From Alphaproteobacteria bacterium (lineage in GTDB: Bacteria > Pseudomonadota > Alphaproteobacteria > RF32 > CAG-239), in assembly GCA_017635595.1 (NCBI GenBank), contig JAGBLF010000018.1, forward strand, positions 1 through 64,000: a stretch of 64,000 nt of DNA. Direction: 5' to 3'. The stretch's first letter is position 1; each line of letters starts with the position of its first letter. The position numbers and the translations under genes are program-made. This document shows, in pieces, positions 24,432-35,206 of the stretch. A model generated the notes under the pieces. The model was not told where the DNA came from, did no database searches, and saw only the letters and a list, made by a program, of their open reading frames with translations.

Positions 24432-26417
24432 CTAAAGAGAGCGACCTTTATCCGGTTGAAATGTATTAGTGTTTGGTTTCTTTGTATCGTGTGTCGGATT
24501 TTTGTGGTTATCAAAATTCCGTTTTCTGTCATTATTATACTTTCTGTCGTTGTTTTCTGCCTCTCTGTTTCTGTTTTGTTCGGCCGTTGTTTTCTGTTCA
24601 TATTTTTCGGCTTTATTTGTTTCAATGGCTTCTTGCTGCAAATCTTGCGGGTTAGCATCCTTGTTTTGGGTGCGTGGTTGAGGTTGTCTGTCATTTTCCT
24701 TCGGAATATTTCCGAGACTGCTGAGGTTATCCATAAATTCTTTGCGAGATTTATCCAGATTCGAGCGCGCCTCGGTTTTATCGTCGGCATTAAAGTAATT
24801 TGTTAAATTTTCTTTTAAAGCAATGGCAGAGTTGGCTACACTATTCATATAATCATGATACTGTCCGACAGCTTCAATCTTAATCTGCGACATCGTATTG
24901 TCATCAATTTTAGCATTTGCATCCAGATGGTGCGTTGTTCTGTATTCATCAATATTGTGTTGCAATATAATATCTCTGGTTTTTTTCATATCGTTTAAAA
25001 TCATCTTTTGGCGGCCGCGAATTTCCGTTAAGGCTTCTTCATCTAAAGGCTTACCCAGATTTTTCGGATCGGAAGTGTACGCATAAACAGCCATGGCAGC
25101 TGCCATTCTGATTTCGCCGACAAGCATTGGGACAGCGGATGCCAGAAGTGTTTCTTTATTTTTCAGAAGTTTCTTAAAACTCTCGGGATCGCTGTTAGAA
25201 AGTTTTGTGCACTTGTCCATCAAAACCTTATGTTTAGGATTATTCGGATTTAATACGGTTGTTTGCCAATCTTGAGGTTTACGATTTTTATCGGCATTGT
25301 TTTGAATATCTTTAACAATGGCTTCAAACCTGTCGGTCAAAGTTGCATTATTTATCGTCAAATCATTTATAGCCTTGTTAAACATCTGCTGCATGGCGGC
25401 GGCATCAGTTGCTCTGCCGGAAGCACCATCCTGTCCGTTGCCACTTGCGGGAGCCGGTTGTGCCTGAGCGGCAGCTTGTTGTTGAGCATTGGCTGTGGCT
25501 TTAGGTGTAGGCTGATAGGCAGTGCAGAGTTTGTTTATTCCGCTGTCTGCCATATTATATACTTTTTCCATCGCCCAGTTGATGCTCGCCAAAAACCAGT
25601 CGTTGAACATAAAATCGATAATATCTTGTTCTTTAACGCGGTCAAAATGAGCTTTTTCGCCTTTACCCGGATCTTCGTTTTCGGCCGGCTGAACATTTGC
25701 CATATTATCTTCTTCCGTTTCTTCGGCGTTCACATTCAAGGCAGGTTTTACCGGTTGGGCCTGCGTAACATTCAAATCATTAGCATTGCCGCCTATTTGG
25801 TAAGTTTCTTCATTTGTTTGCGGTGTAACATTTAATTCTGCATTTTTGGCGGCATATTCTACATATTTTGTGGCCTGAACGGCATTACCATCTTTAGTTT
25901 CCATTAAATCAGGCGAAGCGGCTTTAATTATTTCTAAGGTTTGAGCCAGGCTTTCATGATTATTGTCCAAAACATCTTTAATCGCCGGACTTTTTGCTTT
26001 TTTTGCCTTAAACTCATTTGCAGCCATATTACGGGAGACGACGGTAGCAAAATTGCGCCCTGTTTTAGAATCGGTGGTGTTCATAAAGTTACCGAAAGCA
26101 TCGTCACTGAGAACAGAATTTCCGTCTGCATCTTTTTCATTATGTATGGCAACCGCGGCATTGATGACATTACGTATACAAGCTGTATTTTCAAAACCGC
26201 AAGCTTCGCTTTTTGTCATTTCTTCAAGCGTACCGTTTTTCCCCGGTTTATATACCGGCTGAGGGAAAAATTGATCGGTTTTGGTTTGATCTTTTAACCA
26301 TTGCGGATGAGCTTTCAAAGTCTCTTGAAGCGCTTTGGAATCGTCATCGGTCAAAGTGTCTTTACGAGCAATTTCTAAAAATTTTGCAAATTCTTCATCT
26401 TCGGTTTGTTTTGTCAT
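24432..26417 (-). CDS. Large hydrophilic Asn/Gln/Ala-rich protein of the T4CP operon
   Basis: A 661-residue protein I do not recognise. It has no signal peptide. A central low-complexity Gln/Ala/Pro-rich stretch (about 315-345) separates an N-terminal acidic region from a helical C-terminal half. A moderately hydrophobic helix occurs around ASAVPMLVGEIRMAAAMAVYAY (about 430-452). The last 80 residues are very rich in N, R, K and Q. ATG26417 is set by AGGAGA seven bases upstream; upstream in-frame codons run through that site. It may be a secreted substrate, a scaffold or a coupling adaptor. Position in the operon is the only functional evidence. Confidence 0.75.
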   Translation of the reverse strand: MTKQTEDEEFAKFLEIARKDTLTDDDSKALQETLKAHPQWLKDQTKTDQFFPQPVYKPGKNGTLEEMTKSEACGFENTACIRNVINAAVAIHNEKDADGNSVLSDDAFGNFMNTTDSKTGRNFATVVSRNMAANEFKAKKAKSPAIKDVLDNNHESLAQTLEIIKAASPDLMETKDGNAVQATKYVEYAAKNAELNVTPQTNEETYQIGGNANDLNVTQAQPVKPALNVNAEETEEDNMANVQPAENEDPGKGEKAHFDRVKEQDIIDFMFNDWFLASINWAMEKVYNMADSGINKLCTAYQPTPKATANAQQQAAAQAQPAPASGNGQDGASGRATDAAAMQQMFNKAINDLTINNATLTDRFEAIVKDIQNNADKNRKPQDWQTTVLNPNNPKHKVLMDKCTKLSNSDPESFKKLLKNKETLLASAVPMLVGEIRMAAAMAVYAYTSDPKNLGKPLDEEALTEIRGRQKMILNDMKKTRDIILQHNIDEYRTTHHLDANAKIDDNTMSQIKIEAVGQYHDYMNSVANSAIALKENLTNYFNADDKTEARSNLDKSRKEFMDNLSSLGNIPKENDRQPQPRTQNKDANPQDLQQEAIETNKAEKYEQKTTAEQNRNREAENNDRKYNNDRKRNFDNHKNPTHDTKKPNTNTFQPDKGRSL

Positions 26418-26500
26418 CAAATGTCTCCTTGAGAACAAGTTCTTAAATTACATTAAATATAACATAAAAAAACATTTTTGTCCACATTATTTTTTTTCGG

Positions 26501-27472
26501 CTAAACCTTCAATTTTTTCATAAAATTACCTATTTCGCTGTTTAATCTTATACCGTCTTTAGGCGTAACTTTTATCAAACCGAAAAAGCGCGGTTTAATC
26601 TTGCTGAAATCAATAGGCGCAAAGATTGCCGGGTTGGTTGTCAGAGCCTTGAAAGCGCCGTCAACGTCCTTTTGAGCTACGCGGAAATAATTGGTAATCA
26701 GGCGCTCGGCATCTATCGGAAAATTTTTCTTTTTGACGGCTTCGGTAAATTTACGCTGACGTTCTTTACGCGCCAAATATTCTTCATACATAATGCGTTT
26801 GATATGTTTTTCTTGATATTGGGCCAATTTGGCACGATAAGTCAATTCACAGCTTTCCATATCTATCAAAATTTCGACATAAGAAATAACAGCCAGCTGC
26901 AAGTCTTGGTTTTTTAAGGTTTCGGCAAAATTTAAGAATTCTTCATCGGTAGAGCTTGTTGGGAAAGAACCCACTTCCTGAGGGAAAATCTGCGATAGTA
27001 CCAACCAGCCTTTCACCAAATCATCGGACAATAATTCGCCGACACTCGGTTTATAGTTCGGATAAAGAAAATCAATGGAAAATTCCGTATAGAAGCGATC
27101 ATTCAAGTGTTCTTTAGCCAATTTATCGACAGAAGTTTTATAATTAATGAATGCTTGAGCTAATTCCGATTCTTCGCTTCCCAATTCCGGTGCATTTTCA
27201 TTTTGGTCAACCGCATCGCGTGCTTCGGAAAAAGCATCGGCCAACTCTTGTTCAAAAGCTTGTGAGAGCTCTTCATTTTCTTGTAAATCCTCAGCATTCA
27301 GGTCCAGAACCTGTGCATTGGCCGGCGGTTCGGCCACATTGGGTGCGGTTTTTGCTGGATCTTCTTTCGGCTCGCCGGTGTTTTCTTCTACCGGAAGTTC
27401 CGCATTAATAAAATTGTTTAGTAAAGCTTCAAAATCATCATTAGAGACAGTGCTTTGGTCATTTTCGCTCAT
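26501..27472 (-). CDS. Acidic hypothetical protein, first gene of the T4CP operon
   Basis: A 323-residue protein I do not recognise. Residues 1-110 are strongly acidic and probably disordered (many E, D, N, A, P). Residues about 115-323 look folded and helical, with conserved-looking aromatics (FSIDFLYPNYKP) and a basic helix EEYLARKERQRKFTEAVKKK. There is no membrane segment. AGAGGTG precedes ATG27472. It is transcribed away from rluD across a 106-bp divergent gap and leads the run that ends with the coupling ATPase, so a role with that ATPase is inferred. Confidence 0.75.
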   Translation of the reverse strand: MSENDQSTVSNDDFEALLNNFINAELPVEENTGEPKEDPAKTAPNVAEPPANAQVLDLNAEDLQENEELSQAFEQELADAFSEARDAVDQNENAPELGSEESELAQAFINYKTSVDKLAKEHLNDRFYTEFSIDFLYPNYKPSVGELLSDDLVKGWLVLSQIFPQEVGSFPTSSTDEEFLNFAETLKNQDLQLAVISYVEILIDMESCELTYRAKLAQYQEKHIKRIMYEEYLARKERQRKFTEAVKKKNFPIDAERLITNYFRVAQKDVDGAFKALTTNPAIFAPIDFSKIKPRFFGLIKVTPKDGIRLNSEIGNFMKKLKV

Positions 27473-27578
27473 AATTTCACCTCTGAAAAATTTATAATCT
27501 TTGCTTGCTTTTGTTTATTATAACCTCTATTGTATTATAAATAAAGAAAATAAATGAAAATATACTTAATAAAGCTGA

Positions 27579-28547
27579 ATGTCTGAAGAAATAATAACCG
27601 TATCCGAAGTGACGGAAAATGAAAGAAAAATGCGTTTAGATAAATTTTTGGCATTGAAAGTGCCGGAAATTTCGCGCTCGCGTCTGCAAAATCTGATTTT
27701 AGACGGCAATGTATCGTGTGATGATGTCATAATTACCGACAATTCGTTTAAGGTTCGTGTCGGAGACGGATATCAAATTATAGTTCCGCCGGCAATTGAT
27801 GCTGATCCGCAACCGGAAAATATTTTGCTTAATATTGTTTATGAAGACGATGATTTAATCGTTATTAATAAACCGGCCGGAATGACGGTGCATCCGGCAC
27901 CCGGCGCTTACAGCGGAACTTTGGTGAATGCTTTATTGTTCCATTGTGCGGACAAGCTGTCGGGTATAGGCGGGGTAAAACGTCCGGGAATCGTGCATCG
28001 GATTGATAAAGAAACCAGCGGGTTGCTGGTGGTTGCCAAAAATGATTTGGCGCATAAAGAATTGAGCCTGCAATTTGCCGAACATTCGATAGAACGCACT
28101 TATTATGCTTTTGTTTATGGTATAATAACCCCCTTGAGCGGACGGGTGGAAGGCAATATCGGTCGCAGTAAATTTGACCGTAAAAAAATGGCGCTGCTGG
28201 AAAGCGGCGGTAAACCGGCCGTAACCAACTATAAAACACTTCAGGCCTTCGGTAAGGCGGCATCTTTGGTTCAGTGTAATTTAGAAACGGGACGGACACA
28301 TCAGATTCGCGTTCATTTAAGTTCGTTGGGACATGCATTAATCGGCGATAAAGTTTATGTTAAAAATAAAAAATCGGAAGTAATGTTACCGGCCGAGTTG
28401 AAAAACTATGTCAATAATTTTCCGCGGCAGGCCCTACACGCCAAAAGTTTGGGCTTTGTTCATCCGCGGACGCATCGGTTTATGCAATTTGATTCCGAGT
28501 TGCCGGCAGATTTGGCCGAATTGCGGCAGAAATTGGCGGAGAATTAG
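27579..28547 (+). CDS. rluD: Ribosomal large subunit pseudouridine synthase, RluD family
   Basis: This enzyme isomerises uridines in 23S rRNA (helix 69 for RluD). The 322 residues have an N-terminal S4 domain (MRLDKFLALKVPEISRSRLQ), INKPAGMTVHPAPG and the catalytic motif GIVHRIDKETSGLL with Asp143, then LETGRTHQIRVH and ALHAKSLGFVHP. This order fits the RluA/C/D class, and the S4 domain favours RluD. No strong ribosome-binding site precedes ATG27579. It faces the T4CP operon and precedes rpoH. Confidence 0.9.
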   Translation: MSEEIITVSEVTENERKMRLDKFLALKVPEISRSRLQNLILDGNVSCDDVIITDNSFKVRVGDGYQIIVPPAIDADPQPENILLNIVYEDDDLIVINKPAGMTVHPAPGAYSGTLVNALLFHCADKLSGIGGVKRPGIVHRIDKETSGLLVVAKNDLAHKELSLQFAEHSIERTYYAFVYGIITPLSGRVEGNIGRSKFDRKKMALLESGGKPAVTNYKTLQAFGKAASLVQCNLETGRTHQIRVHLSSLGHALIGDKVYVKNKKSEVMLPAELKNYVNNFPRQALHAKSLGFVHPRTHRFMQFDSELPADLAELRQKLAEN

Positions 28548-28591
28548 CATTTTAAATAGTCCGTTATATATTTTATAAACCAAAGTACAGA

Positions 28592-28639
28592 TTGTATTGC
28601 AAAAATTTTATTCTTATGATTATCGCGGTCAATCATAAG
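28592..28639 (+). promoter_or_regulatory. rpoH promoter with inverted repeat over -10 and ribosome-binding site
   Basis: TTGTAT (28592-28597) and TATGAT (28615-28620) have a 17-bp spacer. A perfect inverted repeat, CTTATGATT (28613-28621) N9 AATCATAAG (28631-28639), covers the -10 box on one arm and reaches into the AAGGAG ribosome-binding site on the other. This fits an operator or, if transcription starts upstream, an RNA structure masking the ribosome-binding site. Confidence 0.5.
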
Positions 28640-28649
28640 GAGAAATGCA

Positions 28650-29522
28650 ATGGAAAACTCTCTCAACGGACTTGACTTTACGCCAGAACTTAATCTGGCG
28701 CGTTATTTACAAAGAATTCGCAAATATCCGCTGTTATCTCAGGAAGAAGAATATCAACTGGCGGTTAAATACAAAGAGACTCAAGACAAACAAGTGGCGT
28801 ATCGCTTGATTACGTCGCATTTACGCTTGGTTGTAAAAGTCGTCTCTAAATACAAAGGTTACGGCTTGCCGATAAATGAAATGATTTCGGAAGGCAATAT
28901 CGGTTTAATTTATGCTATTAACAAATTTGAGCCGGATAAAGGTTTTCGGTTTTCGACCTATGCGTTGTGGTGGATAAAAGCAACCGTGCAGAAATATATC
29001 TTAAATTCATGGTCTTTGGTTAAATTAGGAACGACGGCTGCGCAGAAAAAATTATTTTTTAATCTGCGAAAAATCAAAAATAATCTAAAATTGACGGATG
29101 ACAGAGAATTATCAACCGATGTCTTAAAAGGAATCGCCGACTTTTTAGACGTAAGTGTGCAAGAAGTAACGGATATGAATACGCGTCTTAAGGCACATGA
29201 CGGCTCACTGAATGTGGTTGTTGATAACGGTGATGCCGACGGCGGTGCCGAATGGATAGATTTTATTTACGATAATAAGCCTAATCAGGAAGATCAACTT
29301 TCGTATCGCGAAACCATGGACTATCGCCGAAAATTGTTCAGAAAGGCTATAACGGTCTTAAATCCGCGTGAAAAAGATATATTGTACAAACGTCGGATGA
29401 CTGATGAAAATATTACTTTGGATGATTTAAGTCGCGCCTATCATATTTCAAAAGAGCGTGTACGGCAAATTGAGCTTAATTCAATTCGTAAAATATCGAA
29501 GGCAATAGAATTGATGCAATAA
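28650..29522 (+). CDS. rpoH: RNA polymerase sigma-32 factor RpoH
   Basis: This is an alternative sigma factor for heat-shock genes. The 290 residues show region 2 (LISEEE-like start; EMISEGNIGLIYAINKFEP; FRFSTYALWWIKATVQKYIL), the RpoH box QKKLFFNLRKIK (about 131-142), which separates it from RpoD, and region 4 with ISKERVRQIELNSIRKI. The ribosome-binding site AAGGAG precedes ATG28650. The promoter lies within the inverted repeat at 28592-28639. The gene is followed, after 61 bp, by the efflux operon. Confidence 0.93.
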   Translation: MENSLNGLDFTPELNLARYLQRIRKYPLLSQEEEYQLAVKYKETQDKQVAYRLITSHLRLVVKVVSKYKGYGLPINEMISEGNIGLIYAINKFEPDKGFRFSTYALWWIKATVQKYILNSWSLVKLGTTAAQKKLFFNLRKIKNNLKLTDDRELSTDVLKGIADFLDVSVQEVTDMNTRLKAHDGSLNVVVDNGDADGGAEWIDFIYDNKPNQEDQLSYRETMDYRRKLFRKAITVLNPREKDILYKRRMTDENITLDDLSRAYHISKERVRQIELNSIRKISKAIELMQ

Positions 29523-29583
29523 GAGCATATTGAAAAGACGTATTTACGGATTATCTGTTTTTGGGAATAATTCGGAGGTAAAT

Positions 29584-30705
29584 ATGGATTTTTTAAAAAA
29601 AAATGCTTTTGGTTTACTGCTTTTATTGATTGTCATTTGTATTTCCGTTTGGGGATATCAGGCTTACAACAGTTACAAAGAAAAGCAAAATCGTGCAATG
29701 TACGCAGTGGCGCAACAAATACCGGTTTTTTTACCGCAGCAAAAGGATATTGTGGTCACCCGCAGTTATATAGGCCGGGTTGAGGCAATAAATGATACAC
29801 AGATTGTTCCGTTTATTAACGGTTATGTTACCAAAATAAATGCGGTCGGCGGGCAACAGGTGAAAAAAGGGGATGTTATGATAACCTTAAAACAAGATAC
29901 CTATATTGCCGCCGTTATGTCCGCTGCGGCGGATTTATCTGCCGCCAAAGCCGAATACCTTAATGCTAAAATTAAGTATGAACGTCTTAAAAAAGCAGGG
30001 CCGGAGGCTGTCTCACGCACGGAATTGAATGATGCCGAGACAGCATTGATAAGCGCTAAAGGAGCGGTTGAAAAAGCAAAAGCGGCCTGCATAACGGCTC
30101 AAACCGATTTGAATTACACTTATTTAACGGCGCCGTTTGACGGAGTTATCGGTAATATTAATATTTCTCCGGGTGATTATGTTTCGTCTCAAGGTCAGCC
30201 GCTTGCCCGCCTGATACAGTATAATCCGATAAGAGTGGTGTTTTCGGTTTCGGATAAGCAATATTTAAATGAAATTCTTAATTCTGCGACCGAGCAATTT
30301 CAGGTGCGACTGTCCAACGGCAAAATATTGCCGCAAAACGGAAAATTGAAATATACGGATAATGCCGTTGATAAAAATACCGATTCTATAGCTGTTTATT
30401 CCGAATTTGAAAATTCTAAAAAAAATCTGATGCCCGATGCGTATGTCGATGTTTTGCAGGAAAAGAAATATAAAAATATCGTTTTAATTCCGAAAAATCT
30501 TTTACAAATGCGCCCGAACGGTGATTATGTTTATACGGTTATTGATGACATTCTGCAGTTGCACAAGGTCGATTTGCTGACCGAATATGATAATAAGGCC
30601 GTGGTCAAAAATAATTTTAAACCGCAGGAATTTATCGTTGCCGAAGCAGTTGAGCCTAACCTTTTGGGACAGCGAGTACAGATAAATCAAATAACCGGAG
30701 ATTAA
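29584..30705 (+). CDS. RND efflux periplasmic adaptor (MFP, AcrA/MexA-like)
   Basis: This membrane-fusion protein links an RND pump to an outer-membrane channel. The 373 residues start with an N-terminal hydrophobic anchor (LLLLLIVICISVWGY). They continue with the lipoyl halves (GRVEAINDTQIVPFINGYV; GQQVKKGDVMITL), a short alpha-hairpin (AKAEYLNAKIKYERL...) and the beta-barrel (LNYTYLTAPFDGVIGN; GDYVSSQGQPLARL). GGAGGTAAAT sets ATG29584; upstream in-frame codons from 29530 lack a ribosome-binding site. First gene of an adaptor-pump-channel operon, 3 bp before the pump gene. Confidence 0.93.
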   Translation: MDFLKKNAFGLLLLLIVICISVWGYQAYNSYKEKQNRAMYAVAQQIPVFLPQQKDIVVTRSYIGRVEAINDTQIVPFINGYVTKINAVGGQQVKKGDVMITLKQDTYIAAVMSAAADLSAAKAEYLNAKIKYERLKKAGPEAVSRTELNDAETALISAKGAVEKAKAACITAQTDLNYTYLTAPFDGVIGNINISPGDYVSSQGQPLARLIQYNPIRVVFSVSDKQYLNEILNSATEQFQVRLSNGKILPQNGKLKYTDNAVDKNTDSIAVYSEFENSKKNLMPDAYVDVLQEKKYKNIVLIPKNLLQMRPNGDYVYTVIDDILQLHKVDLLTEYDNKAVVKNNFKPQEFIVAEAVEPNLLGQRVQINQITGD

Positions 30706-30708
30706 CCG

Positions 30709-33700
30709 ATGTTTTCCAAGTTTTTTATAGATCGTCCCCGCTTTGCGGCGGTTGTTTCGATTATAATGATTTTACTCGGTCTTTTGGCTGTTTATGTTTT
30801 GCCGATTGCCCAATATCCGGAAATTACGCCGCCGCAAATTGTGGTTTCGACAACGTATCCCGGGGCTAATGCCGCCGTTTTGGCCGAAACGGTTGCCGTG
30901 CCGATAGAAAACGCCGTTAACGGTGTCGATAATATGATGTATATGTCATCTTCCAGTGATGATAACGGCTCTTATAAACTGACTGTGACCTTTGATGTCG
31001 GTACCGATCCGGATATTGCACAGGTTCAAATCCAAAATCGTTTGCAACAGGTAAATTCGGATTTGCCGACCGAGGTTATTCAGCAAGGACTGGATGTTAA
31101 AATTCAAAACAATAATATGTTGGCAATGTTGGTGCTGCAGTCTCCGGAGCATACTTACGGCGAATTGTTTTTAAGCAACTATGCCTATACCAACTTAAAA
31201 AACACGTTTGCGCGTGTAAAGGGTGTTGGCGATGTACAAATCTTCGGTCCGCAGCATAGTATGCGCATTTGGCTTAACGCCGAAAAAATTGCGGCTTTGG
31301 GTTTAGACGGTGATGATATTATCAATGCCGTGAAAACGCAAAATGTCCAAGCATCGGTCGGCAGTATCGGCGCGGCGCCGAGCGATAAAAATAATCAAAC
31401 GGTTTTGACCTTAACGGCTAAAGGTCTGCTAAAAAATGTTGAAGATTTTGAAAATATCGTGGTCACAACGTCGGATAACGGCGGAATCGTTTATTTAAAA
31501 GACGTGGCTAAAGTCGAACTGGGAGCAGATATTTATAATGTCAAGTCGTTGTACAATGACTCTCCGGCGCTCATTATGGCTATAAACCAAACACCGAATT
31601 CCAATTCTCTGCAAATAATGAACAATATCCGACAAAAGATAAGCGAGTTATCACAAAAAATGCCGAAAGATATGGAACTTAAAGTTGCTTATGATGCAAC
31701 CGATTATGTCCGTGCTTCCATTCAGAGTATTCTGGATACTCTGTTAATTACCTTTTTATTGGTGGTTTTTGTGACTTTTATTTTTTTGCAAAAATGGAAA
31801 ACGACACTTATTCCGACACTGACCATTCCGGTTTCGCTAATAGCTACATTCATCGTTATCTATGTATTAGGGTTTAATATCAATATATTAACGCTGTTTG
31901 CCATGATTTTAGCCATCGGTTTGGTGGTGGATGATGCCATCATCGTGGTTGAGCGTGTTCAATATTTGATGGCGTATGAGCATAAAACGGCATATCAGGC
32001 CGCTGTGGAATCCATGCAACAGATAGGCAGTGCCGTTGTTGCCACAACCTTTGTGCTTTTAGCCATATTTGTACCGGTTTCCTTAATGGGCGGTATTACC
32101 GGAAAAATATATCAACAATTTGCCGTGACGATAGCAACGGCCGTAAGTTTTTCTTCTGTAAATGCGTTGACACTCAGTCCGGCTTTGTGTGCGCTTCTTT
32201 TATCCGACGAACAACAAAAAACACCCGGTTTTTTATCTCGCAAATTTGATGAATTTTTGGATTTAAGCCGTAATTATTATCTTAAAATCGTCAAAAAACT
32301 CGTTTCATCATTACCTAAGACGATTATTTTGACACTGGCGGCCATTGCGGCGATTATCGCAGGTTTTCTTAAAACACCGACATCTTTTTTACCCGAAGAA
32401 GATCAGGGTATTATTTTCGCCAATGTTCAACTGGCGGATACGGCTGGCATTAATGCAACAAACAACATTTTGCAAACAATGACGGCAAAAATCATAAAAC
32501 AGGCGGGTGTTAAGTATTTTATTTCGGTTGCCGGTTACAGTTTGCTCGGCGGCGGAGGCGAAAACGTGGCGCTCGGCGTGGTCGGCCTTGATGAATGGGA
32601 TAAACGGACGAGTAAAGCGTTGTCGCCGGACAATATCAAACAGAAGATTATGACCGAACTTGAAAACATTAAATCGGCTCAAATAAACTTATTTGCACCG
32701 CCGGCAATTCCGGGTGTGGGGCAAAGCGACGGTATAACATTGGAATTTTTAACGACTGATAACGATATTTCTCCGTCCGAGTTATCCGTCGAACTGAAAA
32801 AATATTTGCAAAAAGTTAATTCGGACAAAGATTTCAGCTATGCTTTTACGACATTTACGGCAGATACGCCGCATATTTATCTGGATATTGACCGGCGTAA
32901 AGCCGAATATTTTAAGGTTCCGGTTTCGGGTTTATTTTCTGCTTTGCAAAATAATTTAGGTTCGCATTATATAAATAATTTTACGCTCGGCGGACAAACC
33001 AATAAAGTTATTATGCAGGCAGATTATAAATATCGGCAAAATGTACAATCAATCGGTAATTTATATGTTCGGGCAACCAACGGCGGACTGATCCGAATTG
33101 ACAGTTTTGCCGATATTAAAACCGAGCTTTCACCTAAAATCATATATCGGTTTAATCAATACACGGCGGCCGGCGTGACGGCGATGAGCGCCCAAAATGT
33201 CAGCAGCGGAACGGCACTGGCGCAGTTAAAAAAACTCGGCGCGGAATTACCGAAGGAATATGATATCGCTTGGACGGGGTTAAGCTTGCAAGAAGTCGAA
33301 ACCGAAGGTCAGGCCGTGGTTTTAATATTATTGGCGGTGTTGTTCTGCTATTTATTTTTGGTAGCGCTGTATGAAAGTTGGCTGTTGGCGTTATCGGTTA
33401 TATTTTCAACGGTTTTTGCTATTTTGGGTGCGTTAATCGGCTTATTTATTATGGGGCAATCTCTTAGTATCTATGCACAGCTCGGGTTGATAATGCTTAT
33501 CGGTTTGGCAGCCAAAAATGCCATTTTAATTGTTGAGTTTACCAAAATGTACCGTGAACAGGGACTAAGTATTATGGATGCGGCTTGTAAGGGCGCAGAG
33601 GAACGCTATCGCGCCGTGTTGATGACAGCCTTTACGTTTATTTTGGGTGTTTTTCCGATGATTATTGCGAAAGGAGCCGGAGCCGGTTCACAAATCGCTA

Positions 33701-33831
33701 TCGGTTCGTCGGTTTTTTACGGAATGATTTTCGCAACGTGTATCGGTATTGTTTTTATTCCGGCGCAATTTGCCGTTTTTGAAAGTCTGTCAGAATATTT
33801 TTCGGCAAAAAAGGAGGATAAAAATGCGTAA
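30709..33831 (+). CDS. RND multidrug efflux transporter (HAE1, AcrB-like)
   Basis: This is a proton-driven inner-membrane pump exporting hydrophobic or amphiphilic compounds. The 1040 residues match AcrB in length and topology, with 12 membrane helices and two large periplasmic loops. The start [14 protein letters not shown], the duplicated [20 protein letters not shown] segment, the proton-relay [12 protein letters not shown] (two Asp) and [13 protein letters not shown] (Lys) are all present. Start ATG30709 follows GGAGATTAACCG. The stop overlaps the channel gene by 8 bp. The substrate cannot be read from sequence. Confidence 0.95.
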   Translation: MFSKFFIDRPRFAAVVSIIMILLGLLAVYVLPIAQYPEITPPQIVVSTTYPGANAAVLAETVAVPIENAVNGVDNMMYMSSSSDDNGSYKLTVTFDVGTDPDIAQVQIQNRLQQVNSDLPTEVIQQGLDVKIQNNNMLAMLVLQSPEHTYGELFLSNYAYTNLKNTFARVKGVGDVQIFGPQHSMRIWLNAEKIAALGLDGDDIINAVKTQNVQASVGSIGAAPSDKNNQTVLTLTAKGLLKNVEDFENIVVTTSDNGGIVYLKDVAKVELGADIYNVKSLYNDSPALIMAINQTPNSNSLQIMNNIRQKISELSQKMPKDMELKVAYDATDYVRASIQSILDTLLITFLLVVFVTFIFLQKWKTTLIPTLTIPVSLIATFIVIYVLGFNINILTLFAMILAIGLVVDDAIIVVERVQYLMAYEHKTAYQAAVESMQQIGSAVVATTFVLLAIFVPVSLMGGITGKIYQQFAVTIATAVSFSSVNALTLSPALCALLLSDEQQKTPGFLSRKFDEFLDLSRNYYLKIVKKLVSSLPKTIILTLAAIAAIIAGFLKTPTSFLPEEDQGIIFANVQLADTAGINATNNILQTMTAKIIKQAGVKYFISVAGYSLLGGGGENVALGVVGLDEWDKRTSKALSPDNIKQKIMTELENIKSAQINLFAPPAIPGVGQSDGITLEFLTTDNDISPSELSVELKKYLQKVNSDKDFSYAFTTFTADTPHIYLDIDRRKAEYFKVPVSGLFSALQNNLGSHYINNFTLGGQTNKVIMQADYKYRQNVQSIGNLYVRATNGGLIRIDSFADIKTELSPKIIYRFNQYTAAGVTAMSAQNVSSGTALAQLKKLGAELPKEYDIAWTGLSLQEVETEGQAVVLILLAVLFCYLFLVALYESWLLALSVIFSTVFAILGALIGLFIMGQSLSIYAQLGLIMLIGLAAKNAILIVEFTKMYREQGLSIMDAACKGAEERYRAVLMTAFTFILGVFPMIIAKGAGAGSQIAIGSSVFYGMIFATCIGIVFIPAQFAVFESLSEYFSAKKEDKNA

Positions 33832-35206
33832 GTCGGTGTTGATGATGTGTTTTTGTGCGGCGGCCTGCACGGTCGGGCCGGATTATGCGCCGAGCGAGAT
33901 TTATCCGGATAATGCCGTGCAAGCGGAATTGAATTTAAATGCGCAACCAAATGAACGCCGTAAGTGGTATGATTTTTTTGATGATGCACAGTTAAAATTG
34001 TTAATTGATGAAGGTTTAAAACAAAACACGGATGTACAAACGGCTGTATTACGTTTAAAACAAGCCAGAATTGTCAGAGCCGTCAATACAGCCGAATATT
34101 TGCCGACATTCGGTTTGAGCGGAGGATATCAATATGAAAAAGCCAGCAAAAACATCGGGCCGGCCGCAGATGCCGATTATTATACGGTCGGATTTGATGC
34201 CACGTGGGAAATAGATATTTGGGGCAGCGGTCGGCGTCAGCGTGAGGCCGATACTGCGGTAATAGAGCAACAAAAATACGGTTTGGAAAATATTAAGACG
34301 GTTATAACCGCCGAAATTATTTCAAACTACATAAAATTGGCTCAAAGTCTTAAAAAAATGAGATTAGCCGAAATTAATGCCGGTTTACAGGAAAAAATAC
34401 GCGATACGGTTGCCGCAAAATATAAAAACGGTTTGGTAAATGAAACGGACTATAACCAGGCCGAATATTCGGTTTATACGATAAAAGCGCAAATACCGGC
34501 TTTTTCGGGGCAGGTCGAGCAGTATAAAAATGCACTGGCGGTTTTGCTTAATACGTTACCGTCGCGTTTACCTCTCAAAGAAGATGAAATTAAAATTCTT
34601 AAATCAAACATACCTTATAAAGACGACTTTATTTATGATTTGCCGGCAGATATTATTCGTCGTCGGCCGGATGTTGCTGTTGCCGAGCAGCAATTAATAC
34701 AACAAAATGCACTTATAGGTCAAGCCGTGGCCGCGTTATATCCGGGGGTCAGCCTTTCGGCTTTGTGGGGGTATGCCGCTAAAAACAGCAGCAATCTGCT
34801 GAAGTCTTCAAGTCAAATGTATAATTACGACGGCTCAACATTATTGCCTCTTTTAGATTGGAATAAACTGCAAAATAAAGTCAAATTGCAAAAGTTGGCA
34901 AAAGACGAAGCTTTTCTAAATTATAAAAGCGTCGTAACACAGGCTGTAAGTGAGCTTAAAAATGCCATGACCGATTATCGAAACAGCCGCCTGATAAATC
35001 AGCGGCAAGCCCAAGCTTTATCCGCAATGCGCAAAACGTCGGAATTAAAACTGAAGCAATATGAAAATGGTTTAACAGATTTTTCCGATGTATTGCAGGC
35101 GCGCCAAAACCTTACGGCTGCCGAAAATGATTATATCGACGGTAAAAGTACTATTTATCAAAATATTGCGGCCTATTATAAAGCAATAGGTGTGTTTTAC
35201 CAATAA
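33824..35206 (+). CDS. Outer-membrane efflux lipoprotein, NodT/OprM family
   Basis: This is the trimeric outer-membrane channel of the RND complex. The 460 residues begin with a lipoprotein signal peptide ending at FCAAAC, after which the mature start CTVGPDY is the classic OprM/NodT N-terminus. Two repeats of the outer-membrane-factor helical domain follow ([39 protein letters not shown]). AAGGAGGATAAAA fixes ATG33824; an upstream in-frame Met at 33749 lies inside the pump gene and lacks a ribosome-binding site. It overlaps the convergent lipoprotein gene by 10 bp. Confidence 0.94.
   Translation: MRKSVLMMCFCAAACTVGPDYAPSEIYPDNAVQAELNLNAQPNERRKWYDFFDDAQLKLLIDEGLKQNTDVQTAVLRLKQARIVRAVNTAEYLPTFGLSGGYQYEKASKNIGPAADADYYTVGFDATWEIDIWGSGRRQREADTAVIEQQKYGLENIKTVITAEIISNYIKLAQSLKKMRLAEINAGLQEKIRDTVAAKYKNGLVNETDYNQAEYSVYTIKAQIPAFSGQVEQYKNALAVLLNTLPSRLPLKEDEIKILKSNIPYKDDFIYDLPADIIRRRPDVAVAEQQLIQQNALIGQAVAALYPGVSLSALWGYAAKNSSNLLKSSSQMYNYDGSTLLPLLDWNKLQNKVKLQKLAKDEAFLNYKSVVTQAVSELKNAMTDYRNSRLINQRQAQALSAMRKTSELKLKQYENGLTDFSDVLQARQNLTAAENDYIDGKSTIYQNIAAYYKAIGVFYQ

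Noticed and set aside
24318..24806. 162-codon plus-strand ORF with hydrophobic stretches
   Set aside because: It is antisense to two well-placed minus-strand genes and has no ribosome-binding site; the hydrophobicity comes from complement of Lys/Asn codons.
20147..27472. Integrated conjugative element
   Set aside because: No relaxase, integrase next to the operon, attachment repeats or VirB genes are visible; the xerC gene at 48.6 kb belongs to a housekeeping group.
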